Shown here piece after piece: positions 1-11,539 of a DNA stretch of 64,000 nucleotides (within the stretch, counting starts at the first letter, position 1; the number at the start of each line of letters is the position of its first letter). A program made the position numbers and the translations under genes. This stretch comes from Ceraceosorus guamensis (taxonomy: Eukaryota; Basidiomycota; Exobasidiomycetes; Ceraceosorales; Ceraceosoraceae), in contig NW_020290015.1 of the NCBI RefSeq assembly GCF_003144195.1, positions 248,001-312,000 of the forward strand. The letters run 5' to 3'. The notes under the pieces are model-generated. The model made no database searches, was not told where the DNA came from, and saw nothing but the letters and a program-made list of their open reading frames with translations.

Positions 1-617
1 GGCACAAAGGCTCATCATTCATAGGACTGACTGATTTGAGTGGGCACCACTGTTTGCACGCAATGCACCGCTACATCCTGATGAATATGCTGCGACCACG
101 CACGCATCTGTTGCAAGCTCCGCGCCTGCTGGACCGCTTTGAGGGAGGGAGATTCGTGATTCCCTCTTCTTTCCAGGAGTTTGGCTTGGATTTGCGTCGC
201 CTTCTTGCGCATGCGTGCGAATCTCGAGCTTGTCTCCTCGCTTCCGCTTCTCCTCCCTTGTTGCAGGCGATGACCGGTCGATCCGTCGGGCACGTCCCTT
301 TGGACGTCGGCTGCTGGGCGAAGCTTGTCTTGTTCTCTGGCATCGCTCACGATGACGCGGATGAGTACGACTTTTGAGCATCGCGAGCGAATGGATGAAC
401 CATGGATTGAGTGAGCCGAACACCAGAGCTCCCACGGCCCCGCCGCTGCGACCGTCACGACCGCTCCCGCAGATGACTCCCATCGTGCAGCCTACCGCTC
501 GCAGGAGCGATGATGATGATGAAGGGCAGTCTCACGCATATACCGTACCACCGACGCATGCCACACGCGTTTGCGCGCCCGCGAATCGGCGCACGTGAGC
601 GGCGCGCAGCGGGGCTT

Positions 618-653
<36 letters not shown>

Positions 654-1130
654 CAAAAGGTCGAGCCCCTGGATGGCGCGCTCGCAAGCACCGCACCCAC
701 AGGACCTGCAACGCAAGTCGAGCGGCCAATCGGGATCGAGGCGCGCGCCCATGATCGAGGTTCATTCACAACTCGTATCTCCAAGCTCCCACACGGCCGC
801 CACCTTGACTGGAGCGTCCTCGACGTCCAACACCCTCGCTTCTTAATCGCAGACGTTGTGCGAGCCTTGTGCGCGCCCACCGATTGTCACGTAGCGTGCC
901 GCACATCGGCTCCTCTGCCCGAGACACCGCTAGCAAGCGGCCGCTGGTACCTCAGCGCATCCAAGGTCGCACTTGCATTCCCTATCCAGGGTAGGCGTCT
1001 CTCTCCGCGCTCCTTCCCGCCAAGCCAAGCGGCTTTTTGTAGTCTGCTTGCGCTCCGACCAAACGCTTTGCGACGCCGAGCGAGCGTCCAGTTGCGCATC
1101 TCCATCACACCACCGGCCTAAAGTTGTGCG
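1..1130. other. Spacer upstream of VAC8
   Basis: No gene is supported here. Several open frames exist on both strands, but they overlap one another, show no family motif and have composition expected of GC-rich random frames. A (CAG)n microsatellite lies at about 618-652. The minus-strand frame at about 30-450 ends in a Lys/Arg/Gln-rich stretch and could be the last exon of an unrecognised gene, but I cannot support a start or splice sites. The last 200 bp before 1131 should contain the VAC8 promoter; no distinct element is recognised. Confidence 0.5.
618..652. repeat. (CAG)n trinucleotide microsatellite
   Basis: About eleven consecutive CAG/GCA units. In the three forward frames it reads poly-Gln, poly-Ala or poly-Ser, which opens spurious ORFs. 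It lies about 500 bp upstream of VAC8 in non-coding DNA. Confidence 0.9.
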
Positions 1131-3212
1131 ATGGGAAACATCCTCTGTGGCTGTTGTAAGTGCTCGCTGTCGTAGACCACAGCACTCGTGATGCGCGCTG
1201 CGGGTACGTAGCTGAAACGAGTGGCGCCTTCGCCTTTGCTCCATAGGCGGTCGCTCGCGCAACGCTCAGTACGAGCCACTGCTGCTCGACAATGAGCGCG
1301 ACGCTGTGGCCGACTTGTTGCAATATCTCGAGAGTAAGTGGGGGCGTCAACATGAAGCTCGTCCTAGCATGCAATCTGAGACAGTCCCACGTTTTCGCTA
1401 CCCGCCCACGAGCAGATAGGGCAGAGACAGACTTTTTCACAGGCGACCCTCTTAGGTCTCTTTCCACCCTTTCATTCAGCGACAATGTCGACCTTCAGCG
1501 CAGCGCAGCCCTAGCGTTTGCGGAAATTACGGAAAAGGAGGTGCGAGAGGTGGGCAGGGATACGCTGGAGCCTATCATGTTCTTGCTGCAGAGCCATGAT
1601 GTTGAGGTTCAGCGCGCTGCCAGTGCAGCGCTTGGCAACTTGGCCGTGAACTGTGAGTGGTCACGATAGGCAAGAAAGGGGTGCGGCGGGCGCTCGGCCA
1701 ACGCGCTATTCGGTACGCGTCCTTTGCACGACATTGACCGACTCATCTCGCCCTACAGCCGAGAACAAGCTTCTCATTGTCAAGCTTGGCGGTCTCGAGC
1801 CTCTGATCCGCCAAATGCTCAGCCCGAACGTCGAGGTTCAGTGCAACGCAGTCGGATGCATCACCAACCTGGCAACTCACGGTGCGTCGGACGCCCAGAG
1901 CGCGCTCGATTGACCAAGTCACTGACAGAGCTGTCTTTCTGCAGACGAGAACAAGACCAAGATTGCAAAATCCGGCGCGTTGGTTCCGCTCACCCGCTTG
2001 GCCCGCTCGAAGGACATGCGTGTTCAGAGAAACGCCACAGGTGCACTGCTGAACATGACTCACAGCGACGAGAACAGGCAGCAGCTTGTCAATGCAGGTG
2101 CTATTCCCGTCTTGGTCGGTCTGCTGGGAAGTAGCGACACCGACGTCCAATACTACTGCACAACCGCCCTGTCGAACATTGCCGTGGATGCTGCCAACCG
2201 CAAGAAGCTTGCGCAGACGGAGCCGAGACTAGTGCAGAATCTGATCGGCCTCATGGAAAGCTCCAGTTTGAAGGTGCAATGCCAGTCCGCGCTGGCTCTC
2301 AGGAACCTCGCCTCGGACGAAAAGTACCAGCTCGAGATCGTTCGCAGCAACGGACTGCCGCCTCTCCTCCGCCTTCTTCGCTCTTCGTTCTTGCCTCTCA
2401 TCCTTTCAGCCGCGGCATGCGTTCGCAATGTCAGCATTCACCCTCTCAACGAATCGCCGATTATCGACGCAGGTTTTTTGCACCCTCTGATCGACTTGCT
2501 GAGCCACGAGGACAACGAAGAGATACAATGTCACGCCATCTCGACACTGCGCAATCTCGCTGCATCGTCGGAACGCAACAAGACGGCGATTGTGGAAGCT
2601 GGCGCGGTCGAGCGTATCAAGGAGCTAGTGCTCAACGTGCCTCTTTCTGTGCAGTCGGAAATGACGGCCTGCGCAGCCGTGCTGGCCCTTTCAGAAGACC
2701 TCAAACCTCAACTACTCGAGATGGGCATCTGCGAGGTCTTGATTCCCCTCACTGCATCGCCGTCGGTAGAGGTTCAAGGAAACTCTGCTGCTGCTCTCGG
2801 CAATCTCAGCTCCAAGTCTGACGACTATGCGCCTTTCAATGCCGTCTGGTCGGAGCCAGAAGGCGGTCTGCATGGCTATCTCGTCCGCTTCCTCGAGAGC
2901 GCCGACACGACGTTCCAGCACATTGCAGTGTGGACAATCGTTCAGCTGCTCGAGAGCGGTGATGCTCAGCTCGAGCAGAACATTCGCGAGTCTCAGCACG
3001 TCTTGCCTCTTATCAGACGCTTGTCTGACACGCCCGCAGGCAGCGAGCGGGGAGGTTCCGCCTTGGCAGGGCCCAACGCGGATGGAGGTTCTGATGATGG
3101 TGGGGACGCGGAAGGCGAAATTGCCAGCCTGGCCCGCCGGATCCAAGACATGCTTCTCGACGACGGCGGTGCGTCAGCCAGCGCATCGGATGCGCACACC
3201 GATGGCAGGTGA
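1131..3212 (+). CDS. VAC8: Vac8-type armadillo-repeat vacuolar protein
   Basis: Five exons: 1131-1155, 1247-1333, 1416-1652, 1759-1881 and 1945-3212, giving 579 aa, close to the 578 aa of yeast Vac8. The N-terminus is MGNILCGCC: Gly2 fits N-myristoylation, and Cys6, Cys8 and Cys9 fit palmitoylation, so the protein should be anchored on the vacuole membrane. Next comes [20 protein letters not shown], then about eleven to twelve armadillo repeats to roughly residue 520 (for example the segments around [17 protein letters not shown] and [17 protein letters not shown]). The tail is acidic, with Gly, Ser and Asp. In the family, Vac8 acts in vacuole inheritance (Vac17 binding), nucleus-vacuole junctions (Nvj1), vacuole fusion and the Cvt pathway (Atg13). 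Exon 1 is only 25 nt and carries just the acylation signal. All four introns are phase 1. The gene is the left-most confident one in the window. Confidence 0.96.
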
Positions 3213-5288
3213 TCGCGTCTCCCCTCACTGCGTGGCCAAGCCACACACACTGCGAGGGCCTTGGGCACATGCGAGCGTATCCTCATGATCGAGCGATTGT
3301 TCCCACGCTCAACCGAGCTTATTCCTCTGGCGCTATCGCTCCATTCGAGCCCTTCTTCCTTACTGTTCGTCTGTCCCTTGCTTCACACGACACGCGCGCG
3401 CAAGACAAGACTGCGAATGATATTTGACACCATATGCATTCTCAGAGTGAAGAGTGATACAGAATAACGACTGAGATGCGCAGAGGCGCATTTCTATTGC
3501 GCCACGCGTCGCTGGAGAGACATTTGAGAGCACCTTTCTGTGCCCGCGCTGCGCGAGCTCGACGTCAACAAAGGGTGGGGGGAGCAGCTCTTGACACTCG
3601 CGCTGTCTTTCTTTGCCCACACTGCGCGGGCGCCGAAGGAACTCATACGCATGCTCGCTAGGATGGGTGAAATGCGAAGGACCATGATGCTGATTGCATC
3701 GCGCGCCAAGCATCTGTAAGGGCAGACGTGATGGAAGCTTGCTCGCATGATCGCGTGCAACGCCACTCGCCGTGTCCCATATGAGACCCGGGCGGACCCG
3801 GCCCCGATGCCGATGCGCACAGTCACAAGTCAGACTCGACTCTCGATCACGACTATTGGCTCGACGATACCGTTGAAGCGCCAGCGCCAGACAAGCATCA
3901 CGTTGCATCACGTATTGGTTTGCACGCAGCACTCCCAACACGCGCGGCTGCAACGCAGGCCGGGCGACCGGACGATGCCGCTCGACGCTCACCCCTATTG
4001 CGCGTCACATGAAGTTCAGGATCATCGAGCAAGATATTCACGTCCTCGACACTTCACCACCGACATTTGCAACTGCAGTCACAGCGCTGGTTCCGTTGCA
4101 TGCACGACTTGCCTCGCAACCTCGCGAGTCGTGAGTGCCTGCTCCAACATCTGCCTGCTTGTAGGTTCGCAGGTGCTAGAGCCAAAAGTCAAGGATGAGT
4201 AGTAGTGAGTCTATGAGCGCGTGTGCTCGTGGTTGCGGACAAGGAGTGATCGAGTCATTCATCTCGCACTCTCACCTCTCATCAGCCACACAATCGCCGA
4301 CTTGAAGCTGCGTCGCCATCAAATCTCCTTTGCTGTCGTGCTCCGACTCGCGGCTTGTTGCTCGAATCAAAGTCGTGGAGTGGACGATGCAGGCGCGCGT
4401 TTGCATGGCCTCTGCGTGCCTGACTCGCCTGAAAGCAGCGTGCTTATATAGTCGCTCGATCAAGTTCAGACTCGCATTCGCATTCACGATTCGGTCTTGA
4501 CGATTCGTGGTCGGATGCTTGGTCCACCGCCGTCTTTCCAACTCGAAGGGCGACTCGATAGCATCATCAGCCAGTCACTTGCTGTGCTCACCCCGTTTGG
4601 TGCTCGCGCGCGCGCCGCCGGCCTTCAATCGCTCCGGCGCCCCGCCGCAATCTCGAGTGACGAGTGCCATGCAGCATAGCTGTGCCTGATATCTGCCGCG
4701 CGCGCGCGCGAGCCCCGGGGTTCGGCAGGTGGGCTGTGTTGTCCTATATACATGCAAGGATTCGTAAAGTGCGAGCGAAAGCAATATTCAACACCAATTA
4801 ATACTCTGAACGCGCGTTTGAGTTTGACAGGTTCAAAAGGTGCTGCTGCTGCTGCTGCTGCTGCTGCTGCAAGGGAGAATTCGTCATTTGAATTCGTGAT
4901 TCAATGCCCCGCAGGAGTTTTATCAGGACAAAGAAGGCAAGCCTTAGCACGTCGCGCAAACGAGGATCCCAGCCGCGTCTCCACTCGTGTCGAATCATGC
5001 CATCCACCTTTCTTAGCGTTCCATCTGCTCTTGACGTTCCACCATCCACCTCCCCGGGACATCTACAATTCGCCCCGTTCCCACATCAAAGAGTTCACCG
5101 AGATCGCACCCCCGATCAGGCGTGCAACCTTGCCTGCGCTTCGCTCGCTATCCCAAAGCAGCCTGCGAATCCGCAAAGGACGCATCCATCCACAGCAAAA
5201 CAAACGCCAAAACCCAATCAATCTCGCAGCTCCATCGTAGCACTTGGTGCTCAATTTCGCACAGGCTCCGTTTGTTTCTGCAACGGCG
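3213..5288. other. Spacer between VAC8 and BEM1
   Basis: About 2.1 kb with no supported gene. A minus-strand open frame at 3360-3992 has no recognisable motif. A (CTG)n microsatellite occupies 4841-4870. Alternating CG runs occur near 4607 and 4700. The last few hundred bases before the BEM1 start are pyrimidine- and CCACC-rich, as in fungal promoters. Confidence 0.5.
4841..4870. repeat. (CTG)n trinucleotide microsatellite
   Basis: Ten CTG units on the plus strand in the spacer upstream of BEM1. It is the reverse-complement class of the CAG tracts seen elsewhere in the window. Confidence 0.9.
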
Positions 5289-7417
5289 ATGAAAGGGCTC
5301 AAAGATTTTCGTCGCTCTCTGAACAAGGACAGACAGTCGGGAGGACGTCCAGGCGCAGCGGCGCCTGCAGTCTTCACTGGCGTGAAGCACGCGGTGTCTA
5401 TCCAGCCGCCCAAGAAGGTCATCAGAGCGACACGAGACTACAGGTCGAGAGCACCACAAGAGCTCAGCTTCTCAAAGGGAGACTTTTTCCACGTCTTGTC
5501 CGATGAATCGGGAAATCCAGAGTGGCTGGAAGCGACGAATCCGGTTTCGAACGCTCGCGGTCTCGTACCTGCCGCATACTTTGACATTCTCACAAATGCC
5601 AGACCACCTGGCGCCGGCGGAAGCGGCTCAAATCTGAGCTCGCCTACACTGGGAGGCCCTGCGGGATCCGTGAGAAGTACAGCCGCAGGTGCAGCCGTCA
5701 CGGCCAAGGGTGGCGGCGGGCTGTATGCGGTGGTGAAGTACGATTTCTCTGCAGAACGTGCAGACGAGCTGGAAGCAAAGGCGGGCGAGCCAATCATTGT
5801 GATTGCTCAGTCCAACTTTGAGTGGTTTGTTGCCAAACCTATTGGCCGGCTAGGAGGCCCTGGGCTCATCCCGGTAGCATTCGTCGAGATCAAAGATTTG
5901 GCTACCGGCAAGATCGTCGACAATGTGCAAGAGTTGATCGAGAGCGGGGTGGTGCCCAAGGTGGAGGAGTGGAAAAAGATGACGGCCGACTACAAGAAGA
6001 ATACGATTCCACTTGGCCGCTTCGACTTTGGAGGTAGTGCACCGGTCAGCAACTCCCCTTTCGGCTCAACAGACGTAGCGGTATCAGGCGCTGCCATTCC
6101 GCCAACCCCGCCTTCAAAGGACGCGGAATTAAGCTCGAGTGCGCGCTATGGAGACGTGCAACAGGGCGGCGAAGTTGAGGGTGCTGTGGAGCTGCCTGCT
6201 GGCATGTCACCTGGAGAACCCCTACCGGCGGGTTTGGTCACCTCTGCCACCGTGGACTCCTTCCACTTTGAGCAGGGCGACTATTGGTTCCGCATACAAG
6301 CTGCCCACGTCGCGCACGATCCCTTGCCAGGTACGGATCCTGAAAGTCGCATTCCGCGTGCGCCTAATGGGGAAGAGCGGGATTTGATCTTGTACAGGCT
6401 GTACGACGACTTTTACGAATTTCAGATTGCGCTGCTGGACCACTATCCCGCCGAGGCGGGTAGGGAGACGAGAGCTGATGGAACCCCCTCCGAACGAATA
6501 CTGCCGCTGATGCCTGGCCCATTGGATGAAGTGGACGACCTCATCACCAGTCAGAGGAGGGTCGACTTGGACGCCTACATCGTCGAGTTGACCTCGCTGC
6601 CGGATTACATTCTGAAATCCGAGCTTGTGCGTCTATTCTTCGAACCGCGGCCGGGAGATCACTGCACCACCCACCCATTAGTCGCGGGCGCTAGTGTGGA
6701 AGGAGAGCTTGGAAAGGAATACAGTTATCTATCAGGCGCCCTCGGCAATCGCGCCAGCGTCGCGCAAGGTACTGGGGTCAGCAACGGAACCAAGTGAGTG
6801 GTAGTCGAAACGAGGGCAGGCGCATCGCATCGCATCGCATCGCATCGCATCGCTAGAGCTGACAGCTGAAGAGCTTCCCCGGGCGCAGCAAATATGCGGA
6901 AGACATGCCAGTGGGTAATCATGTCGACGACATGTCGAGGAGTGTCGGCAACCTCAGCATTGGAGAGAATGGGCAGCGAGTTTCGGGGAGAAGCAGCGAT
7001 CTGAGAAGCGACACCAAGTCTGCAGGTTCCCATCTCAATCCTCACGGCTCAATGGCGAGAAATCACTCCGCAGCGACTTTCGAATCGCAGGGATCGAATG
7101 CATCCGGAGCTTTGCGGCATCAACCAAGTTTAGGAAATCAGTCCAGCATGTCAGCAGGAAGCTACATCAAGATCAAGATTTTCAACAAGGCCAACGACGA
7201 CTTGGTGGCTATCCGCGTGCCACCAAATGTCACGTATGCTTCATTGCTCGACAAGGTCAAGGAGAGGCTGGGCAACGAGCTGGCGGCGCTGCGCTACAAG
7301 GACGCGCCACCATCGGAGGGAGGCAGCGGTCACAATGTTCGGCTCTATGACGATGACGACTTGAAGGAGTGGCTAGGCAGCGGAGCTAAGCTGACGCTGT
7401 ATGCAGACGTCAAGTGA
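5289..7417 (+). CDS. BEM1: Bem1/Scd2-type polarity scaffold (SH3-SH3-PX-PB1)
   Basis: Two exons, 5289-6793 and 6889-7417, giving 677 aa. I place the start at the ATG giving MKGLKDFRRSLNK, the usual Bem1 opening; the frame stays open 45 nt further upstream but only from a TTG. Domains in order: SH3-1 at about 43-101 (RDYRS...ELSFSKGD...GLVPAAYFD), SH3-2 at about 141-203 (VKYDFSAERADELEAKAGE...GLIPVAFVEI), PX at about 320-456 (RLYDDFYEFQIALLDHYP), and PB1 from about 593 to the end (YIKIKIFNKANDDLVAIRVP; acidic DDDDLKEW). In the family this scaffold brings Cdc42, its exchange factor Cdc24 (through PB1) and PAK kinases together at sites of polarised growth. The 95-nt intron carries a (GCATC)n tract. 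Confidence 0.95.
6821..6853 (+). repeat. (GCATC)n pentanucleotide repeat in the BEM1 intron
   Basis: Six tandem CGCAT units inside the single BEM1 intron (6794-6888). They do not overlap the donor, the probable branch site (agctgaca, near 6857-6864) or the acceptor. Confidence 0.9.
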
Positions 7418-8126
7418 GATGGGGCCAGCGTCGCGCACACTTTGACAAAAAATCTCCCCTTGCACGCTGCTACCCATCTGGACCCGCATTGCCTCGCTGC
7501 TCGTCTCTCGCCTCGCCTCCAACAACAGGACCAGCCTTCGGTGCCGACCGACCCACCTCGTCATTCCACGATACCCACGACGAGGGATGGGAAGTCTTTA
7601 GCATGCCATCCTTCCGTGAACTCGCCGCCGTCTGAGCTCGGTGCGAAGACGCAACGCGCCTTGTCGTCGGCTTTGTCTCTTCCTGCTACGATGGTCCGCA
7701 CATTGTCGCTCCGTCACGGATCAACTTATCCCATCGCTTTGCTCCGTCTCCAACTGCCGTTGTTGTCACCAGCAAGTCCTTTAGTATTTCACCTCATGGC
7801 TGCAGAATATTTGCGCACGCGCTCTACTTTCCTCATGACTGACTTGTGGACATTAGGAAAATTCCATGCTGAAAGCTTTTTTTGTTGTGATGTTCCTCGT
7901 GAATGTCACCCTTGCCTCGCTGTAAGAGGTTGCGCTGCAAGCGCACACGTGACGCGCGACTGGGTTCGCCGTGCGTCGCGGCGTGCGTACTCCCGCGCGA
8001 GAAGATGGCCTGCGAAACCTTTCTTCCTTGCCGTCGTCTCGTCACGAACTGCCACACTACGCTCGTCCATTCGCGGATATGTCCCGATTTTGACGACAAC
8101 ATCCGCCCAAATCGACTCGCCTCATC
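7418..8126. other. Spacer between BEM1 and the basic-protein gene
   Basis: About 0.7 kb. It should contain the BEM1 3' UTR and the promoter of the next gene. Open frames cross it but show no motif. No repeat or RNA gene is seen. Confidence 0.5.
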
Positions 8127-9101
8127 ATGCCTCACAAACGAGCCAGCACGCACAAGCGTCTCGCCTCTCGGCAGGGCGCGAGCGACAAGGCTCCGGACGC
8201 CAAAGTTATGCGAGGTCACTTGTCCGACGTGCCCAAGTCTGCCCTGAGAATACTGCAGGCTGGCAAGGTGAGGGAGGATTTCCGCAGCAAGATGCACCTG
8301 CCAGGTATGAGAAGGAGCGCAGAGGACGTTGGACCGAAAGCCAAAAGGGAAGCGCTCAAGCAGCAGCAAAAGCTCAAAGGGGAGGGACATGAAAAGGCAT
8401 CATCAGCATCCACATCAAACTTGACGCTGCGGGAAGGCGAAAAGCTGGGCGATTTCAATAGGAGAGTCGAAATGGCCATGGCGCCGAGATTGCCATCCAA
8501 GTCCAGCCGAAAGAGGAGGAAGCTGGCGGCTGAGAAACAGGCTGCGCTCGATGCTGGTGCTCCACACGTGTGCAAGGATCCGAGTAGGTGCTTGGTGCAT
8601 CAGCAATTGGCACACAAAGCTCGTCTTGCTCGCGAGGAGAATGAGGGTAGCCAGAGCAAGAGCGAGAAGAGGTTCGCGAAGCGCGAACCGGGCAAGGCGG
8701 ATTTGGCGCGAGCCAGGGCTTCGTTGGAAAAGGCTAGTGCGGGTAAAGGTGGCGCGTTGGCTCGATCGAACAACGTTTCGGACGAAGAAGAAGAGTTGGA
8801 CTTTGCACCTCGACCGCAAGGAAGGCGCTTGAACGACGTCGCTCAAGCACCACCCACACTCACAAGGGCTCCCCGGGGACACGGCGAAGCGGCAAAGGCG
8901 AGAAAGAGAAAGTTGGCGGAAGCGTTGGGAGCCAGCGTACCTGAAGTCGACGCTAGACATGTCAGACTACCAGACCCCGTCGTTGGCAAGAGTCGAAGCG
9001 GCGTCAATGTGAGGAGAGAGGAAGAGCTCGAAAAGGAACGAGAGAGGGCCATCAAAGAGTACAGGAGGATGAAGTTTGGGAGAGAAGAGAGGGGCATGTG
9101 A
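8127..9101 (+). CDS. Lysine/arginine-rich nucleolar-type protein, possibly CCDC137-like
   Basis: Single exon, 324 aa, starting at an ATG (MPHKRASTHKRLASRQG). The protein is very basic and predicted to be largely helical or coiled. A conserved-looking segment reads REGEKLGDFNRRVEMAMAPRL (about residues 99-119) and is followed by a run of basic residues (SSRKRRKLAAEK). This arrangement of PHK, then LGEFNRRVE, then a basic helix resembles a eukaryotic CCDC137-type family of nuclear/nucleolar proteins. I recall that family only in outline, so the assignment is tentative. The C-terminus is Glu/Arg-rich (RREEELEKERERAIKEYRRMKFGRE), a pattern common in ribosome-biogenesis factors. The stop codon lies inside the first copy of a 19-bp tandem repeat. 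Confidence 0.8.
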   Translation: MPHKRASTHKRLASRQGASDKAPDAKVMRGHLSDVPKSALRILQAGKVREDFRSKMHLPGMRRSAEDVGPKAKREALKQQQKLKGEGHEKASSASTSNLTLREGEKLGDFNRRVEMAMAPRLPSKSSRKRRKLAAEKQAALDAGAPHVCKDPSRCLVHQQLAHKARLAREENEGSQSKSEKRFAKREPGKADLARARASLEKASAGKGGALARSNNVSDEEEELDFAPRPQGRRLNDVAQAPPTLTRAPRGHGEAAKARKRKLAEALGASVPEVDARHVRLPDPVVGKSRSGVNVRREEELEKERERAIKEYRRMKFGREERGM

Positions 9102-9176
9102 CGAAGCGAGGGGCATGCGACGAAGCGAGGGGCATGCGACGAAGCGAGGGGCATGCGACGAAGCGAGGGGCATCCG
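9088..9176 (+). repeat. 19-bp tandem repeat overlapping a stop codon
   Basis: About four and a half copies of the unit GAGGGGCATGCGACGAAGC. The first copy contains the stop codon of the upstream gene, where CATGCG is replaced by CATGTGA. The rest would be 3' UTR. The last copy diverges (catccgac). Confidence 0.92.
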
Positions 9177-9566
9177 ACACACAGCAGCCCCGCTGCACCG
9201 AAATGCACATGTACTTTTATGCTCAGCGGCGTCGCTCATTGTAAAGACGAGTGCCCGTGTTCATGTCGCCTTTTCCCCCCCCTTTTCCCCCACCGCACGG
9301 CTCTCTACTCGGCACCGCTCGACGCCCATACCACGTCGCAGAAGGTCGGAAGAGCATCCACGTGCGAATATCAAACTTGTAAAGGGCTTGCTTTCGCTAT
9401 CACCCTATGAGACTTTGGTCAATGAAGGGTCATAGATAGTAGCCTGCCCACATGCGAATATTCGCGCGAACTTTTCGCACTGCTCAAGCTTGCAGCCGTC
9501 GACCAAAATGGATGCATTTTCGTGCACACTGACGCCGAACGGGTTACGACGTGCGGTACTACGAAT

Positions 9567-11149
9567 TTAGGGGCGGGCAGTCCTGCTTGGATGCGGCGTC
9601 TTGCCCATCAGAGGTTTGGAGCCAGGCGTCTTTGGGCTGACACCAACATCGTACGGGGCGATTCTGCCTCCAGGAGAGTAGATGCCAAGCGTGCCTCTCC
9701 TAATGGCTCTCCTAAAGCCCCATTTTGTCTTTGCCCTTTCCCTCTCGAATCCATCCTTGCCCACGCGCGCCGTCTCGCGCTGCCGTCTGAGATCGGATCT
9801 GACCCGTGGAGAGTTCTTGACGTAGTACTCCCACGCTAGACTGAACATCTCTCCTCCTGCGGGGTAAGGCGATGGCAAGTCCGAGTTGAAGGCTGCGTCT
9901 TTGCGGATGGGGCCAGAGAATGCTCCTCGGTCGTTGAGCGTGGCCTTCTTTTTGAGAATGGTAGGGTGCCTCACATAGATGAATGAGCACGTCTTGAAGC
10001 TCACTTCGATGTTGCCCGGAATGAACATTTGAGTCGCTGCATAAGCTGGCAGCACAAACGGCTCGACGCCGGCTGGAAGCGACGGCGGTCGTCTGGGCGA
10101 CAGCTGCACTTTCTTTTCCGTTTGTTGCGGTATGGGCTCTTCGGCCAGATTCTTCGCAGCTGCTGCCTCCCCCTCGCCAACATCCTTGCCCTCATCCCGA
10201 GCGCTGCTGGCCTCTTTCACCTCTTTGTTCTGCTCACGCTCCTTTGTCCTCTCCTTTGCCTTTGCGTTCTTGGCATTGACTGGTCTCGATGTCCGCTTGA
10301 TCGGCTCCGTCGCTGCATCATCTCCAAAGGCGGCGGAACCACCATTGCGGAACAAGCCGGTTCGTAGTTTGGGGCTGAGCATGGGAATGGAGGCAGGATC
10401 GACGCTGATGAGGTCTCCAGGGTTGAGCAGCGTGTTTGGATTCCTCATCTGGGAGCGAGATGGACAAGATTCTCAGCTAGGGGCCATAAAGCGCGATACT
10501 CGACCACTCACCCTAAAGCCATTCAGTTTGACGTGACCATGCACGACGAGGGACCTTGCTTCGTACACGCTGCGTGCAAAGCAAGCTCTGAAAACGGCCG
10601 TGTCCAAACGCCTCTCGATTTCTCGCACAAAAAGACTGGCGACTGGCATCTGTTGATCTGCAGATGGCTCGTCTTGACCAAAGCCGGGAAGCAGGGATTC
10701 GCCAGAAGCGGAACTGGAAGCGCTTCGACTCAGGGCGAGACGATCCCTGGCGCCGGCTGCTGTGGATTTCGAAGATGGGACGGCATCTCTGAGCAGAGCA
10801 GGCAGGGCTGTAGGCAAGAACCACCGCTTGAAGCGCTTCTCGGGCAACCAATCTCCGTGGTAGGATCTCAGCAATCGCTTGCTCCTCCACCGCTGTTGGT
10901 ACATCGTCAACGCAGTCGCCCTAAACGTCGTCTCTCGAACAAAGTTTGGCAATGTGGACCTCGCAATGAGACTGTACAAATTGTCCGCTGACCACGCCTA
11001 GCCGTGGGCCAGAGTGGAGGGTGATGTGGGTGAGGAGTGGCGCTGTTAGTCGAGCGCGCCCGCGCAGCTCGCACGTGGGCGTCCTCGCAACTCACCATGC
11101 GGGGCTTGTTGCCCTTCAAGTCGTGGGCAAACGTCCTGGCGTTGCGCAT
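9567..11149 (-). CDS. NAM9: Mitochondrial small-subunit ribosomal protein uS4m (Nam9)
   Basis: Three exons on the minus strand: 11149-11096, 10997-10512 and 10448-9567, giving 473 aa. Exon 1 encodes MRNARTFAHDLKGNKPRM and exon 2 begins AWSADNLYSLIARSTLP. Together these reproduce the Nam9 opening (family pattern PRMSW-x-NLY). The S4 RNA-binding domain follows: about residues 130-200, with RRLDTAVFRACFARSVYEARSLVVHGHVKLNG, then RNPNTLLNPGDLISVD across intron 2. The C-terminal half is the fungal-specific extension, with a low-complexity Lys/Glu/Ala stretch and then YVRHPTILKKKATLNDRG. Nam9 nucleates mitochondrial small-subunit assembly and affects decoding accuracy. Upstream frames of exon 1 remain open without an in-frame ATG, which supports 11149 as the start. 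The gene is divergent from the SAM synthetase gene. Confidence 0.92.
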
Positions 11150-11491
11150 CTTGGCGGGGGGCGTGGGCGTTTGGGGAGGCGGTCGAACTTTTCGAGGAAA
11201 GACGGCATACAGCGCGAGCAAGGAAGGAGGAGCTTGATTGAATGCGTCCGAAAAATGCGCTTTTGGTCACGAAGGATTAAAAGATGGCGGCCGCGGGGGG
11301 CGGCATGGATGCAAACGGTCACAAGACGCGCGCGCGACGCAGGTGTACCCGGCCGAGAGAAGGCAGCCGCGCGCGAATGTCACGTGTCTCGTTACCGCGC
11401 AAAGGAACGAACGTGCGATGGCGTGCTCACGCGCGGCGATGCGATGCGGTTTGGATGCAGACGCGCGATTCACGGAGCTCACATTCACATT

Positions 11492-11539
11492 GGCGATGAG
11501 GCACACAATGCGTGCGCTGAGATTGTGTGCCTCATCACC
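11492..11539. repeat. Inverted repeat (hairpin) between NAM9 and the SAM synthetase gene
   Basis: The left arm GATGAGGCACACAAT (11495-11509) is matched exactly by its reverse complement at 11522-11536 across a 12-nt loop. With one mismatch the stem extends to 18 bp. It lies in an 865-bp divergent spacer, 343 bp from the NAM9 start and 476 bp from the SAM synthetase start. It may be a regulatory site or a small mobile-element relic; the sequence does not decide. Confidence 0.85.

Noticed and set aside
30-458. Minus-strand open frame with a Lys/Arg/Gln-rich end, possible terminal exon
   Set aside because: No recognisable motif, no supported start or splice sites, and overlapping frames on both strands are equally open.
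510-1121. 203-codon plus-strand frame with a poly-Ala run
   Set aside because: The run is a frame of the (CAG)n microsatellite; the rest has no motif and lies in the VAC8 upstream region.
3360-3992. 210-codon minus-strand frame downstream of VAC8
   Set aside because: No motif, arginine-rich composition typical of shadow frames, and no splice or start evidence.
5244-5288. BEM1 start 15 codons upstream of the annotated ATG
   Set aside because: The upstream position is a TTG; the ATG at 5289 gives the family's usual N-terminus.
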